Assembly (NCBI GenBank): GCA_902547755.1
Contig: CACCPA010000002.1
Coordinates: 1-64,000 of the forward strand
Direction: 5' to 3'
Source of the DNA: Halieaceae bacterium
GTDB lineage: Bacteria > Pseudomonadota > Gammaproteobacteria > Pseudomonadales > Halieaceae
DNA length: 64,000 nucleotides
Shown here: positions 25,469 through 36,274 of the stretch, piece after piece
How the letters are laid out: every line of letters begins with the position of its first letter
How positions within the stretch are numbered: the stretch's first letter is position 1
Program-made: the position numbers and the translations under genes
Notes under the pieces: model-generated
The model's database searches: none
What the model was told of the DNA's origin: nothing
What the model saw: the letters and a program-made list of their open reading frames with translations, nothing else

Positions 25469-26143
25469 CTACTGGGTGCTGTAGACAATCGATGTACTCC
25501 AGTCGAAGATCTGCTCATAGGTCCGCTTTCGCGGGGCTACCAATTCTATGTCAAACCGCACTGAAGCGGGAATAACTGTTTCTGCGAGCTCTATGGTGCC
25601 TGAAATTCGCTGAAAATACTTAAACGATAGGTCGTGGCTATTTTCGGAGGACATGGCTGTAATGGCCTCGCCCTCAGAATCGACAATCTGAACGGTCAAT
25701 CTACCCCGGTAAAATTGAGTACCGGGTGCGAGTCGTTGAACGACGCCACGATACTCAAGACTGCGCTGCTCGGGGTCCCAACTGAGGTCAGGTGGCCGAA
25801 GTTTTACGGCGCTCACATCCTCTGACGAGGACATAATATCTCGGTAGAACACGAGCTCTTTTTCCAGCTCATCCACTTGCCTTTCGGAGTCGGCTAGCTC
25901 CGTGCGAAATCGATTGAGCGTCTCTGAATCTACGGCAAGTCGAGTTTCAAGCGTTGAAATTGTGTCTTTTAAACCGGCTTCATCCAGAACTAAAGGCACT
26001 CGATCATCAAATCCCTGCTGATAGCCCAGCGCGTAAATACCTATCCCCAAGACGGCAAGCAGCACCGCCAACCCCACACGAAGCCTTCGCTGCCTTACAA
26101 CGTTGACGCGCGTTACAACGGTCTTAAAGTCTTCGGAGGCCAT
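25469..26143 (-). CDS. Single-pass membrane protein, DUF6776-type
   Basis: A 224-residue protein. An N-terminal cytoplasmic stretch, basic near the membrane (VRQRRLR), leads to one helix at about 23-42 (VGLAVLLAVLGIGIYALGY). A coiled coil follows at about 58-105 (LKDTISTLETRLAVDSETLN), then a beta-rich periplasmic domain. Size, layout and position between argC and a bactofilin gene match the DUF6776 proteins of Pseudomonas and relatives; function unknown. A role in envelope or filament organisation with the bactofilin is suggested only by adjacency. Confidence 0.82.
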   Translation of the reverse strand: MASEDFKTVVTRVNVVRQRRLRVGLAVLLAVLGIGIYALGYQQGFDDRVPLVLDEAGLKDTISTLETRLAVDSETLNRFRTELADSERQVDELEKELVFYRDIMSSSEDVSAVKLRPPDLSWDPEQRSLEYRGVVQRLAPGTQFYRGRLTVQIVDSEGEAITAMSSENSHDLSFKYFQRISGTIELAETVIPASVRFDIELVAPRKRTYEQIFDWSTSIVYSTQ

Positions 26144-26149
26144 CGTCGG

Positions 26150-27178
26150 TTAGGGATTGACGGCCGGTGCCATGAGACCTGTTGTCTCATCCCAGCCCTG
26201 CATGAGATTCATAGCCTGCACTGCCTGACCCGATGCACCTTTAATGAGGTTATCGATAGCAACCGTGATCACAACGACATCTCCCGGGGGTTGCGTGACG
26301 TCGATTTCACACACGTTGGTCCCTCTCACATGCCGTGTCTCGGGCTCGTAATGACCACCGGTGAGTCGAACAAACGGTTCATCGGCGAACCGCGACTCGA
26401 AAAGATCTCGAACATTGGTCGAGGGCTCGGTCAAAGTAGCGAACAAGGTCGCATGAATACCCCGCGTCATGGGCGCCAGATGGGGCACAAAGGTCAAGGA
26501 TACATCGCCGCCTGTTGCCCGAGAGAGCCCCTGTTCCATCTCAGGTAAATGGCGGTGGCCCTGCACGCCGTAAGACTTCATTGTCTCGGTCGACTCTGCG
26601 AGCAGGAGATTCACTTTCGCGCTGCGGCCCGCCCCGCTCGTACCGGATGCGCAGGAGGCAATTAACCGACCGGGATCGATAACACCTGCTTCCAAGAGCG
26701 GCAGAAAGCCCAACTGGACAGCCGTTGGATAACAGCCGGGGCAAGCGACCAAGCTCGCGTCGCGCAAGGCAGTGCGGTTCACTTCAGGCAACCCATAGAC
26801 GGCGGTCGAAACAAGTTCGGGTGCCGCATGCGCTGCCCCGTACCAGGACTCCCAGACGCCGACGTCGCTCAAGCGAAAATCCGCAGAGAGGTCGATAATT
26901 TTAATCCCTCGATCCAACAGTGCAGGTACTGTGTTCATCGAAACGGCATGTGGCGTTGCGAAAAACACGAGATCGCAGTCTGCAAAATCTACCGCGCCCG
27001 GATCCTCGAACGCCAAGTCGATGTGATCTCGAAGGCTGGGGAACAAGCGGTCGACGCGCACACCCGCCTCGGCCCGCGACGTCAGGCGCTGTATAGCGGC
27101 ATAAGGATGCCCCGAGAGCAAACGAATGAGTTCCACGCCGGCGTAACCGGTAGCGCCAACAATCCCAACTTTAATCAT
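26150..27178 (-). CDS. argC: N-acetyl-gamma-glutamyl-phosphate reductase
   Basis: A 342-residue NADPH-dependent enzyme of arginine biosynthesis. Marks: the Rossmann [17 protein letters not shown], the catalytic cysteine in [18 protein letters not shown], and [16 protein letters not shown]. Length is normal. It begins the minus-strand unit argC-DUF6776-bactofilin-erpA. The 72 bases between its start and hemJ must hold divergent promoters, though no confident -35/-10 pair was found. Confidence 0.97.
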   Translation of the reverse strand: MIKVGIVGATGYAGVELIRLLSGHPYAAIQRLTSRAEAGVRVDRLFPSLRDHIDLAFEDPGAVDFADCDLVFFATPHAVSMNTVPALLDRGIKIIDLSADFRLSDVGVWESWYGAAHAAPELVSTAVYGLPEVNRTALRDASLVACPGCYPTAVQLGFLPLLEAGVIDPGRLIASCASGTSGAGRSAKVNLLLAESTETMKSYGVQGHRHLPEMEQGLSRATGGDVSLTFVPHLAPMTRGIHATLFATLTEPSTNVRDLFESRFADEPFVRLTGGHYEPETRHVRGTNVCEIDVTQPPGDVVVITVAIDNLIKGASGQAVQAMNLMQGWDETTGLMAPAVNP

Positions 27179-27250
27179 TTCAGGCCTAAGATCTGATATT
27201 GTGCGGCTAGTTTACTTGCTGTTCAGTTTGAAACCAGCACGGAGTAGTGA

Positions 27251-27670
27251 ATGGTTTGGATTCAGGGTCTTCATGTCATCTTTGTCGTGACATGGTTTGC
27301 CGGTCTTTTTTACCTGCCGAGAATATTTGTTTACTACGCGCAGGCAGAAGACGACACAACGCGGACGACGCTGGCGATTATGGCACGCAAGCTATATAAA
27401 TTTGTCACACCACTAATGATGCTGGCGGTAATCCTAGGGCTGTGGCGCCTGAGCTACGCATTGGATTACTACCTGAGTAGCCTGTGGATGCAGCTTAAGC
27501 TGCTAGGGGTTGTTTGCCTTCTCGCCTACCACGTCCAATGCGGCCGCTACGTTGCTCGCATTAACGGTGGCGATGACAGCAAAAGCCATGTGTTTTATCG
27601 ATTTTTTAACGAGGTACCCGTGTTATTTTTGTTCGCAATCGTACTGTTAGTCTATGTACGACCGGCCTAG
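27251..27670 (+). CDS. hemJ: Protoporphyrinogen IX oxidase, HemJ type
   Basis: A 139-residue membrane protein with four helices. The N-terminal helix has the conserved histidine (His8 in VWIQGLHVIFVVTWFAGL), followed by LPRIFVYY with the conserved Arg and LYKFVTPLM. The length matches HemJ (formerly UPF0093), which oxidises protoporphyrinogen IX in bacteria lacking HemY/HemG. It lies directly upstream of hemL and hemB, which strongly supports the haem role. The 53 bases before hemL show no terminator. Confidence 0.9.
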   Translation: MVWIQGLHVIFVVTWFAGLFYLPRIFVYYAQAEDDTTRTTLAIMARKLYKFVTPLMMLAVILGLWRLSYALDYYLSSLWMQLKLLGVVCLLAYHVQCGRYVARINGGDDSKSHVFYRFFNEVPVLFLFAIVLLVYVRPA

Positions 27671-27723
27671 CAACGCGGCAACAACACTATAAAAACGACG
27701 GTTAAGTCGGGGGAAAATGGTCA

Positions 27724-29004
27724 ATGACCAAATCTGAAGCGTTATTTCAGCGCGCACAAACTCGTATTCCGGGCGGCGTCAATTCGCCAGTCCGAGCCTT
27801 CAAAGCTGTTGGCGGAACACCACGATTCATGGAGCGATCCGACGGCGCCTATATCTTCGATGCCGATGGCAATAAGCACATCGACTATGTGCTCTCGTGG
27901 GGTCCTATGATCATGGGCCATAACCATCCTCAGGTTCGCGATGCGGTCGTTCAGACAGCGCAGGACGGCTTGAGCTTTGGTTGCCCGACCGAAATCGAAA
28001 TTGAACTGGCCGAGCGTCTGTGCGCCATGGTACCCAGTCTTGAGCAAGTTCGAATGACAAGCTCGGGTACCGAAGCAACTATGAGCGCCATCCGCCTCGC
28101 GCGGGGCGCGACCGGGCGGGACAAAATCATCAAGTTTGAGGGGTGCTATCACGGCCACTCCGACTCCCTTTTGATCAAAGCGGGATCAGGTGCGCTCACC
28201 TTCGGTGTACCAAGCTCACCAGGCGTCCCCGATGTGCTTGCCCAGCACACCGTGACACTGCCCTTCAACGATCTGGACGCACTCAAAGAAGCTTTCGATC
28301 AGCTCGGCGATGAGATCGCTTGTGTTATCACCGAGCCCGTCACAGGGAATATGAACTGCATCTTGCCAGAACCCGGCTACCTCGAGGGTATGCGTGAACT
28401 CTGCACCGAGCACGGCGCTATTCTGATTTTCGATGAAGTCATGACCGGGTTCCGGTTTGGCACACATTGCGCGCAGGGGCACCTCGGCATCGACCCAGAT
28501 CTCACCTGCCTAGGCAAAGTGATCGGCGGTGGTATGCCAGTCGGTGCTTTTGGTGGCAAAAAAGACATCATGGCACATATTTCGCCCTTAGGACCGGTCT
28601 ATCAAGCCGGCACCCTGTCCGGTAATCCCGTGGCTATGGCCTCTGGCCTCGCAACCCTTGATATTATCTCGCAGCCCAACTTCTACGATGATCTGTTCCG
28701 TCACACCACAGAACTGTGCGAGGGGATGCAGCAGGTCGCGGACGAAGCGGGCATTCCCTTTACCACCAATCATATGGGTAGCATGTTCGGCTTCTTTTTC
28801 ACGGAAGATGAAAAAGTTACCCAGTATCCGCAGGTCATTGGGGCGAACGTCGAGCGGTTTAACAAGTTCTTCCACCTGATGCTCAACGAGGGTGTTTATT
28901 TAGCGCCCGCCTCTTTTGAAGCGGGCTTTATGTCATCGGCGCACACCGATGGCGACATTGCCGATACCATTGATGCTGCTCGACGTGCATTCAAAGCGCT
29001 ATAG
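27724..29004 (+). CDS. hemL: Glutamate-1-semialdehyde 2,1-aminomutase
   Basis: A 426-residue PLP enzyme of class III aminotransferases. It makes 5-aminolevulinate from glutamate-1-semialdehyde in the C5 haem pathway. Marks: [42 protein letters not shown] with the PLP-binding Asp, [18 protein letters not shown] carrying the Schiff-base lysine, and [16 protein letters not shown]. Length is normal. The start codon is 53 bases after hemJ and hemB begins 85 bases downstream. Confidence 0.98.
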   Translation: MTKSEALFQRAQTRIPGGVNSPVRAFKAVGGTPRFMERSDGAYIFDADGNKHIDYVLSWGPMIMGHNHPQVRDAVVQTAQDGLSFGCPTEIEIELAERLCAMVPSLEQVRMTSSGTEATMSAIRLARGATGRDKIIKFEGCYHGHSDSLLIKAGSGALTFGVPSSPGVPDVLAQHTVTLPFNDLDALKEAFDQLGDEIACVITEPVTGNMNCILPEPGYLEGMRELCTEHGAILIFDEVMTGFRFGTHCAQGHLGIDPDLTCLGKVIGGGMPVGAFGGKKDIMAHISPLGPVYQAGTLSGNPVAMASGLATLDIISQPNFYDDLFRHTTELCEGMQQVADEAGIPFTTNHMGSMFGFFFTEDEKVTQYPQVIGANVERFNKFFHLMLNEGVYLAPASFEAGFMSSAHTDGDIADTIDAARRAFKAL

Positions 29005-29014
29005 ACAGTAATAG

Positions 29015-30093
<1,079 letters not shown>

Positions 30094-30094
<1 letters not shown>

Positions 30095-30774
30095 TGGCGA
30101 CCGCTGTACTGCCAATGGCAGGTCATCACGTTGCAGGGCTGCTTGTCGCTGCCATCATTGGACTTTACGCACCTGCAAGCTCGGCCTGTGAGTGTTTATG
30201 GGAAGGTAGCTTTGCCGAAGTGGCGCCCGAGTCAGATCTCGTCATACTCGGCAGCGTCAGCGGCAAAAAAGGTAATGCGATTGATGTCGAGGTCGACGTC
30301 ACTCTGGCGGGACCAGACTGGGAATCCTTCCCTCGGGTCTGGCTCAAGACCGGCGACTACTGTCGACCCGACGCCGATCAGTTCAGCGAGGGTCAACGAC
30401 TGATCCTGGCGCTCAAAAAGCTAACCGAACTGCCCGACAACGGTTTCAATCCGTCTACGCCCAACCTTAGCTACGGGCGAGTTGGCGACTATGAGCTTTC
30501 GAGTTGCGGTGGCTATTGGTTGACGGTCAAGGGGCTGCGGGCATCAGGCAATCTTGTCCCTGGTATGCCGCGGTACTCGCATGAGCCCAAAATGGCGCCC
30601 GTGTTAGTGGGTCACGTGATTGCTTATCTCAAAGGTGCAGCGAGCTTGGCGTCGCTGATAAAGGCGAGCGAGGAAGATCCAAAATTGGAAGCGCTGCGCC
30701 GAGACTCACGAGGGTTTTTAAGGGGCTTACCGCTCATTGAAGCGGAACCTGAAGTCGACGCTACGCCCGAGTAA
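30094..30774 (+). CDS. Secreted cysteine-containing protein, possibly TIMP/NTR-like
   Basis: A 226-residue protein starting at the ATG that overlaps the hemB stop. Residues 1-30 are a signal peptide ending ASSA, so the mature protein probably begins CECLWEG. A C-x-C at the mature N-terminus followed by FAEVAPESDLVILGSVSGKK (a beta strand of the form DLVxxGxV) is the pattern of tissue-inhibitor-of-metalloproteinase/NTR folds. Further cysteines lie in GDYCRPDADQF and ELSSCGGYWL. The resemblance is weak and the family call is tentative. Translational coupling to hemB is seen, but a functional link to haem synthesis is not evident. Its last 14 bases overlap the end of the convergent Nudix gene. 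Confidence 0.7.
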
Positions 30775-31372
30775 CACGGGCCGCTGTACTTTCCCTACCG
30801 CCAATGATCTCCAGTAGCTCATCAATCATCATCAGCGAGAGACCCCAAATCAAGCGCCCATCATAAGTAAAGGCATCGGATTCAAGCACTTCGCCTCGCC
30901 AATCCCACTGGTGACGACCACGGTTTGCATCGTCGAGTAAAAAACTCAATGGAACCCACAAGGTATAGTCGACCTCATGGTTAAGCTCGAAGGACGGCGT
31001 ACTGTCCACTTTAAAAATAAAAGGCGCCACCAACATCTCTGGGCGACCTGCACGCCAGCCCGTATTCACATCAGATAACTGACAGACAAGCTCACCATGG
31101 GTGTCGAGGTCAAAGCTGATCTCCTCTCGCGTTTCCCGTTTAGCGCAGGCCACATCGGTAACATCGGAGGCGTCCTTGCGTCCCCCCGGGAAACCCATGT
31201 GACCCGACCAGGGGTCGCCCTCCCTGATGGCACGCTGAATCATGAGAATCTCAGGACCCGAGACACCCGATCGCAAACTAATCGCAACCGCTGCACGCTT
31301 GGACAGCAAGGGCTCCGAGGGCGCCTCCACGGCGGATAAACGATCAATAACTTCTTGAAAACTTGGATACAC
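30761..31372 (-). CDS. CoA pyrophosphatase-type Nudix hydrolase
   Basis: A 203-residue Nudix protein. The Nudix box is in MGFPGGRKDASD followed by CAKRETREEISFDL (G-x5-E-x7-REUxEExGU, slightly relaxed). The preceding ILMIQRAIREGDPWSGH matches the NuCoA motif of the CoA pyrophosphatase (NudL/YeaB) group, which hydrolyses CoA and related diphosphates. The start is GTG, with gagaggt six bases upstream. It is convergent with the secreted protein gene (14-base overlap) and divergent from the PfkB kinase gene (126-base gap). Confidence 0.88.
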   Translation of the reverse strand: MYPSFQEVIDRLSAVEAPSEPLLSKRAAVAISLRSGVSGPEILMIQRAIREGDPWSGHMGFPGGRKDASDVTDVACAKRETREEISFDLDTHGELVCQLSDVNTGWRAGRPEMLVAPFIFKVDSTPSFELNHEVDYTLWVPLSFLLDDANRGRHQWDWRGEVLESDAFTYDGRLIWGLSLMMIDELLEIIGGRESTAARVTRA

Positions 31373-31498
31373 GGGTCACCTCTCTGGTACTGCGAGTCTA
31401 TCGGAAACTTATCGCGTAAGCTTGATTACAATCGAGACAAGTAATGATCCTGATCACCCAGCGTGCGATAATGTAAAGATCCGAAACCACTCTAGGGA

Positions 31499-32506
31499 AT
31501 GACTGTGTCTGATTACTTCGTTTACGCGATTGGCGCTGCTTTGGTCGATACTGAAATCGATGTATCTGACAATGATCTTGATCAGCTCTCGATTGAAAAA
31601 GGCATGATGACGCTGGTTGACGAAGCCCGTCAGGCAGAAATTAAAGATCATCTTTCCGATAAGCTCTCGTCGGCTAATCACGCCTGCGGTGGCAGCGCAG
31701 GCAATAGCGTGATTGCCGCTTCCCAGTTTGGTGCACCGACCTACATGAGCTGTTTGGTCGCAAATGATGAGGATGGCGACATCTACATCACAGATCTCGA
31801 GGCCTGTGGTGTAGACCACGGTTTCAAAAGTGAGCGTCGCGCAGGAACAACGGGAAAGTGTTTGGTTCTCATCACGCCCGATGCCGAGCGGAGTATGAAC
31901 ACCTTCCTCGGTGTATCCGAAACGCTCTCGGTAACCGAGGTAAACGAGGCTGCCATTTGTGCATCAACGTGGGTTTACCTAGAAGGGTACTTGGTCACCT
32001 CCCCAACCGGTCATGCAGCGGCGCTCAAAACCAAGCAAGTTGCCGAGGCAAACGACACAAAAATCGCGGTCAGCTTTTCTGATCCCGGCATGGTCACGTT
32101 TTTCCGCGACAACATGAACGCCATGCTCGAGGGCGGCGTGGACTTTGTGTTCTGTAACGAGATCGAAGCCCTGGAGTGGGCACAGACCGATAATTTGGAC
32201 GAGGCGGCTGAGCGGCTGAAAGCGATCTGTCAAAGCTTTGTGATCACACGCGGCGCCGATGGTGCCATTCTGTATGATGGAACGAGCACGCATCAGGTGG
32301 CATCGGAGAAGGTAATGGCGGTGAATACCAATGGCGCGGGCGATATGTTCGCTGGCGCCTTTTTCTACGCACTCTGGCGAGGGGCAGCTATGCTGAGTGC
32401 CTGCGAATTTGCGGCCAAAGCCGCAGGCGCCGTTGTCTGCCAAGCGGGTCCGCGACTCAGCTTGGGCGCGACCAGTGCCCTTCGCGATGCGTATTTTAGT
32501 CATTAG
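31499..32506 (+). CDS. PfkB-family kinase, probably adenosine kinase
   Basis: A 335-residue ribokinase-superfamily kinase. Marks: CGGSAGNSVIAASQFGAP (substrate-binding GGxxxN loop), VSFSDPGMVTFFRDNM, CNEIEALEWAQ and the anion-hole/catalytic NTNGAGDMFAGAFFYAL. The N-terminal AIGAALVDTEIDV form matches the proteobacterial adenosine kinase-like group. The exact nucleoside or sugar cannot be proven from motifs. The 126 bases upstream separate it from the divergent Nudix gene and must contain its promoter. Confidence 0.88.
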   Translation: MTVSDYFVYAIGAALVDTEIDVSDNDLDQLSIEKGMMTLVDEARQAEIKDHLSDKLSSANHACGGSAGNSVIAASQFGAPTYMSCLVANDEDGDIYITDLEACGVDHGFKSERRAGTTGKCLVLITPDAERSMNTFLGVSETLSVTEVNEAAICASTWVYLEGYLVTSPTGHAAALKTKQVAEANDTKIAVSFSDPGMVTFFRDNMNAMLEGGVDFVFCNEIEALEWAQTDNLDEAAERLKAICQSFVITRGADGAILYDGTSTHQVASEKVMAVNTNGAGDMFAGAFFYALWRGAAMLSACEFAAKAAGAVVCQAGPRLSLGATSALRDAYFSH

Positions 32507-32565
32507 CACCGATATTTAAGCGCCAAGCTCTTTAGAAAGTAGCAAGGCACGTCGAGGAGAAATCG

Positions 32566-32919
32566 ATGAGCAACAGAGAAATCAAACCCGAGATTAAAGA
32601 CGATCCGTTGTTTCAGATGCTGCGACACGAAGACGTCGATAGCTTCAATAAGCATCGCGACACCATGGACTGTGGTCAGCTGACAGGTGGCGATTACCGA
32701 GGGCGTGACCTGCGCAAAATGAATGCAAGAGGTCTAGATTTCTCAAACGCTTACTTTAGAAATTGCGACTTATCAGGTATCGATTTTCGCGAGACCAACC
32801 TTGAGGGCGCGAGCCTACTTGATGCGAAAGTATCAGGAGTCTACTTCCCTGACGAACTGAGTCCTGAAGAGATTCGTCTCTCTCTCGATCACGGCACACG
32901 TCTGCGCTATAACAAGTAG
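32566..32919 (+). CDS. Pentapeptide-repeat protein
   Basis: A 117-residue cytoplasmic protein. The centre is a run of A(D/N)LXX-type pentapeptides from about 43 to 85: GGDYRGRDLRKMNARGLDFS, then NAYFRNCDLSGIDFRETNLE and GASLLDAKVSG. They would form two to three coils of a right-handed quadrilateral beta-helix. The N- and C-terminal parts are charged. No enzymatic role is evident. It starts 59 bases after the kinase and ends nine bases before dsbD. Confidence 0.9.
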   Translation: MSNREIKPEIKDDPLFQMLRHEDVDSFNKHRDTMDCGQLTGGDYRGRDLRKMNARGLDFSNAYFRNCDLSGIDFRETNLEGASLLDAKVSGVYFPDELSPEEIRLSLDHGTRLRYNK

Positions 32920-32928
32920 GAACACCTC

Positions 32929-34662
32929 ATGAGCGTGGCGATTCGCCGAACACTAAAACTCTGCCTCCTGCTATCACTGTGGTTGCCGCTCACTGCACTG
33001 GCGCAGAATGCGCTCTCCGCGTACACGCAACAACAAACCCAGTTCTTGCCCGTCGATGAAGCCTACCAACTGACGCTCGTAGCCGACGGCGATCAGCGGT
33101 TGATGTTGCAGTGGGTGATCGCGCCGGAGTACTACCTCTATCGCCATGCCTTCAAGACGCAAGCGTCTGACTCGGAGGGCAGTATTACCGCGAACTTAGT
33201 TGTACCCGATGGCCTCTCCAAAACAGATGAGTTTTTCGGTGACGTCGAAGTCTACTACGACGCTCTTGAGGCCATGGTCACCTTGGAGAGAACTACCGAG
33301 CTCTCACAAATTAAAGTGACCTACCAGGGCTGTGCCGATGCCGGACTCTGCTACCCGCCTGAAACCAAATCTTTCCTTTGGCACATGGCATCCGGCGAGA
33401 TTCAAGCTGGCTCCCTCGCACCAACATCAAGCGCATTAGACTCGGGTGACGACACCTCAAGCAGTGCAGGCATAGGTCTGCTAGCAGCCATTGCTTTCGC
33501 GTTTCTCGGGGGCATTATCCTCAACATCATGCCCTGCGTTTTTCCCATTCTGTCGCTCAAAGCCTTGAGCTTTACACACGGCAGTGCAGACCAGCATCGT
33601 CGAGCGAGCCTGGTCTACGCCGCGGGCGTCATCGTGAGCTTCATGGCCTTAGCAAGTGTGCTCGTGGCCATCCAGCAAACGGGCCAGCTCATCGGTTGGG
33701 GCTTTCAGCTGCAAAATACTGGATTCGTCATTGGGCTAGCCTATCTGTTCACCGTCATGGGCCTCAGCCTCAACGGACTGATTCATTTCGGAACGTCAAT
33801 GATGAATGTTGGACAGTCTTTGACCGAACAGGACGGTGATGCCGGTAACTTTTTTACCGGTGTACTCGCCGTTGTTGTCGCCAGCCCGTGTACGGCACCT
33901 TTCATGGGTACCGCGTTGGGATACGCGTTAACCCAACCTATTATGGTAACGCTCATAGTATTCGCGGCGCTTGGCGCGGGTATGGCACTACCGATGGTCA
34001 TCCTAAGCCACAGTAGTGCCGCCGTCCGCGCACTTCCAAAACCCGGACTCTGGATGGATACGGCAAAGAATGTGCTCGCGTTCCCGCTCTATTTGACCTC
34101 GGTTTGGCTGCTCTGGGTCGCTGGCAATCAGGCTGGGGTTAACACCATGGCACTGGCGCTTTCTGGCTTGGTGTTACTCGCGCTGGCGGCCTACCTGTAT
34201 GGTGATACCAGCTTGCGTAAGGGACTCAGCATTATCCTTGTCGTTGGCGTTGTTTTCCTCGCAATACCGTCGGATAATAAGCCTGTTAGCGATGCTTCAA
34301 GCCGCACACTAAGCGACGGTCAAATTGAGTGGTCTACCTCCGTTTTGGATGACTACATTAAACGTGGCGATCCGATTTTCGTTGATGTCACAGCCGACTG
34401 GTGTATCACCTGCCTTGCGAACGAGGCTGCGGTACTCTTCACACCAGAGATGGAGCAGGCCTTCGTCGATGCAGATATTCCCTACATGATTGCAGACTGG
34501 ACCGACTACGATGCAGATATTGGACGCTTCGTTCAGTCGCACGGTAGAAGCGGCATCCCACTGTATGTCATGTACCCAAGAGGGATCGGGAGCACGCCCG
34601 TGATACTTCCCCAGCTGTTGACGCGGGATATCGTCCTGAGTGCCATTGAAAACGCGCGTTGA
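32929..34662 (+). CDS. dsbD: Thiol:disulfide interchange protein DsbD
   Basis: A 577-residue inner-membrane electron carrier that passes reducing power from cytoplasmic thioredoxin to periplasmic DsbC/DsbG and cytochrome-maturation proteins. All three parts are present. After a signal peptide ending TALAQ there is the N-terminal alpha domain with YQGCADAGLCYPPETK. A transmembrane beta domain with NIMPCVFPILSLK and VASPCTAPFMG follows. The C-terminal thioredoxin-like gamma domain has VDVTADWCITCLANE. Every cysteine pair of the relay is intact. It is followed by a periplasmic copper chaperone gene. Confidence 0.96.
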   Translation: MSVAIRRTLKLCLLLSLWLPLTALAQNALSAYTQQQTQFLPVDEAYQLTLVADGDQRLMLQWVIAPEYYLYRHAFKTQASDSEGSITANLVVPDGLSKTDEFFGDVEVYYDALEAMVTLERTTELSQIKVTYQGCADAGLCYPPETKSFLWHMASGEIQAGSLAPTSSALDSGDDTSSSAGIGLLAAIAFAFLGGIILNIMPCVFPILSLKALSFTHGSADQHRRASLVYAAGVIVSFMALASVLVAIQQTGQLIGWGFQLQNTGFVIGLAYLFTVMGLSLNGLIHFGTSMMNVGQSLTEQDGDAGNFFTGVLAVVVASPCTAPFMGTALGYALTQPIMVTLIVFAALGAGMALPMVILSHSSAAVRALPKPGLWMDTAKNVLAFPLYLTSVWLLWVAGNQAGVNTMALALSGLVLLALAAYLYGDTSLRKGLSIILVVGVVFLAIPSDNKPVSDASSRTLSDGQIEWSTSVLDDYIKRGDPIFVDVTADWCITCLANEAAVLFTPEMEQAFVDADIPYMIADWTDYDADIGRFVQSHGRSGIPLYVMYPRGIGSTPVILPQLLTRDIVLSAIENAR

Positions 34663-34702
34663 TACCCCCACGTCGGCGCCAGTACTGAAAGGAAATTACT
34701 CC

Positions 34703-35149
34703 ATGACGCTGCGAGCCCTATTCGTTATTGCATTGACGCTGGCATCCAGCGGCTCGGGCGCCTCCGACAACCTAATCATCTCGGATGCATGGGTGCGCGC
34801 GACACCGCCCGGAAAAATGATGACCGCGGGCTATGCATCGATCGAAAACGTTGGCAAAGACGTCATCACTATTACCGGTGTGTCAGCAGAGGTTGCAGGT
34901 CACACCTCACTCCATGAGACCCGTATTGAGCGTGATCGATCGACCATGCGGCCGGTAGCACAATTATCAATTAAGGCGGGAGAGCGCGTCAGTCTGAAGC
35001 CAGGCGGCCTTCACATCATGCTAATGAAGCTGAGCGAGCTCCTAACTGATGGACAAAGCATCGACATCTGCCTCGAGCTGGAGAACAATGACAGCCTATG
35101 CAGTGCGTTCTCTGTGGCGAGGCACCGTAAAGCGGCGCACCACCATTGA
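34703..35149 (+). CDS. Periplasmic PCu(A)C-type copper chaperone
   Basis: A 148-residue protein. The ATG at 34703 has gaaagga about ten bases upstream, whereas the longer frame from 34640 has no signal. It starts with a signal peptide (LRALFVIALTLASSGSGA). The cupredoxin-like fold carries the PCu(A)C copper motif: a His and Met pair in SLHETRIERDRSTMRPV and LHIMLM in PGGLHIMLMKL. A C-terminal KAAHHH tail could add metal binding. Family members carry Cu(I) to cytochrome oxidase assembly. Adjacent DsbD would keep thiols reduced, consistent with oxidase maturation. Confidence 0.92.
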   Translation: MTLRALFVIALTLASSGSGASDNLIISDAWVRATPPGKMMTAGYASIENVGKDVITITGVSAEVAGHTSLHETRIERDRSTMRPVAQLSIKAGERVSLKPGGLHIMLMKLSELLTDGQSIDICLELENNDSLCSAFSVARHRKAAHHH

Positions 35150-35183
35150 GAATGGCATCACCGCGTAAGGAGCGGCATAGCAA

Positions 35184-36251
35184 ATGACACTGAGCGAGCG
35201 GTTATCGCAAGCGTTGAAAAAGATCCGGGGGGTTCTCCCGTCGGTCGATTCTCTTGTCCTGCTTCAAACTAAAGGCGGTAGACGTGCCGTCATTGCCGCC
35301 GTTGCCATCTACCTAACGCTCTCGCTCGGACTTGGCTTTTATTGGAGCATGACACCCGACTCTTTTGACGTGGTGGAGAACAGAGCCAAGTATCTGAAAT
35401 CATCTGATCAATCCATCACGGGCGCTGCAACCACCGCTGCATTGCTCGAGGTTACACGCCTCCTGTTGGAAAAAGACGGCGGCTACATCAGCAACGATAT
35501 TACCCCCCCGGGGGCCTTTATGGACAACATGCCGAACTGGGAGTACGGCGCCTTAATCCAGTCTCGCGACTTAGCTAGAGCCTTGAGAGAAGTGCTAAGC
35601 CGGTCGCAATCGCAATCCCAAGAGGACGTTGATCTGACGCTCGCCGAGCCCCGCATCAACTTCCAAAACTCAAGCTGGGCCTTACCCGCCACCGAATCCG
35701 AATATCGCGATGCTCGACGGTATTTGCAGGCCTATCTCGATCGCCTGCCGCAGAGTGGTGAAGACTCAGCACAGTTCTATGCAAGAGCAGACAACCTCAG
35801 CTTCTGGCTGGCTATGGTTGAAAAGCGTTTGGGCAGCTTATCTCAGCGCCTATCGGCCAGCGTGGGTCAGCGACGGATAAATACCGACCTAGCAGGTGAC
35901 GCAGCAGCGACTCAGTCCACGCGAGAAAACCAGGAGCTTGTGGTGAAAACGCCCTGGAATGAAATTGATGATGTCTATTACGAGTCGCGTGGCGCCGCCT
36001 TTGCGTTGATCCATTTTCTAAAAGCCGCCGAGGTCGATTTCGCGGATGTGCTAGAAAAGAAAAATGCTACGGTTAGTCTGAGACAAATCATTCGCGAACT
36101 TGAGGCGACGCAACAGACCGTCTGGAGTCCAGTCATTCTCAATGGATCGGGATTTGGGATCTGGGCGAACCACTCTCTGGTTATGGCCAGCTATCTTTCT
36201 CGGGCTAATGCGGCGCTTATCGACTTAAGAGAATTGCTCGCACAGGGTTAA
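35184..36251 (+). CDS. DUF2333 family membrane protein
   Basis: A 355-residue protein with a basic N-terminus and one transmembrane helix at about 37-56 (VIAAVAIYLTLSLGLGFYWS), then a helical periplasmic domain. LEKDGGYISNDITPPGAFMD and NWEYGALIQSRDLARALRE are hallmark segments of DUF2333. Function is unknown. It follows the copper chaperone by 34 bases on the same strand. Its stop overlaps the convergent prmA stop by four bases inside a 9-bp inverted repeat. Confidence 0.9.
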   Translation: MTLSERLSQALKKIRGVLPSVDSLVLLQTKGGRRAVIAAVAIYLTLSLGLGFYWSMTPDSFDVVENRAKYLKSSDQSITGAATTAALLEVTRLLLEKDGGYISNDITPPGAFMDNMPNWEYGALIQSRDLARALREVLSRSQSQSQEDVDLTLAEPRINFQNSSWALPATESEYRDARRYLQAYLDRLPQSGEDSAQFYARADNLSFWLAMVEKRLGSLSQRLSASVGQRRINTDLAGDAAATQSTRENQELVVKTPWNEIDDVYYESRGAAFALIHFLKAAEVDFADVLEKKNATVSLRQIIRELEATQQTVWSPVILNGSGFGIWANHSLVMASYLSRANAALIDLRELLAQG

Positions 36252-36274
36252 CTTGCTTTTTTACCTGCGAGCAA
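36234..36274. repeat. Perfect 9-bp inverted repeat spanning two convergent gene ends
   Basis: TTGCTCGCA at 36234-36242 pairs with TGCGAGCAA at 36266-36274, with a 23-base loop that includes both stop codons and a run of six T. The same nine bases encode Leu-Leu-Ala near the C-terminus of both convergent genes. It could act as a bidirectional transcription stop. The T-run lies in the loop, not after the stem, so the call is uncertain. Confidence 0.4.
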
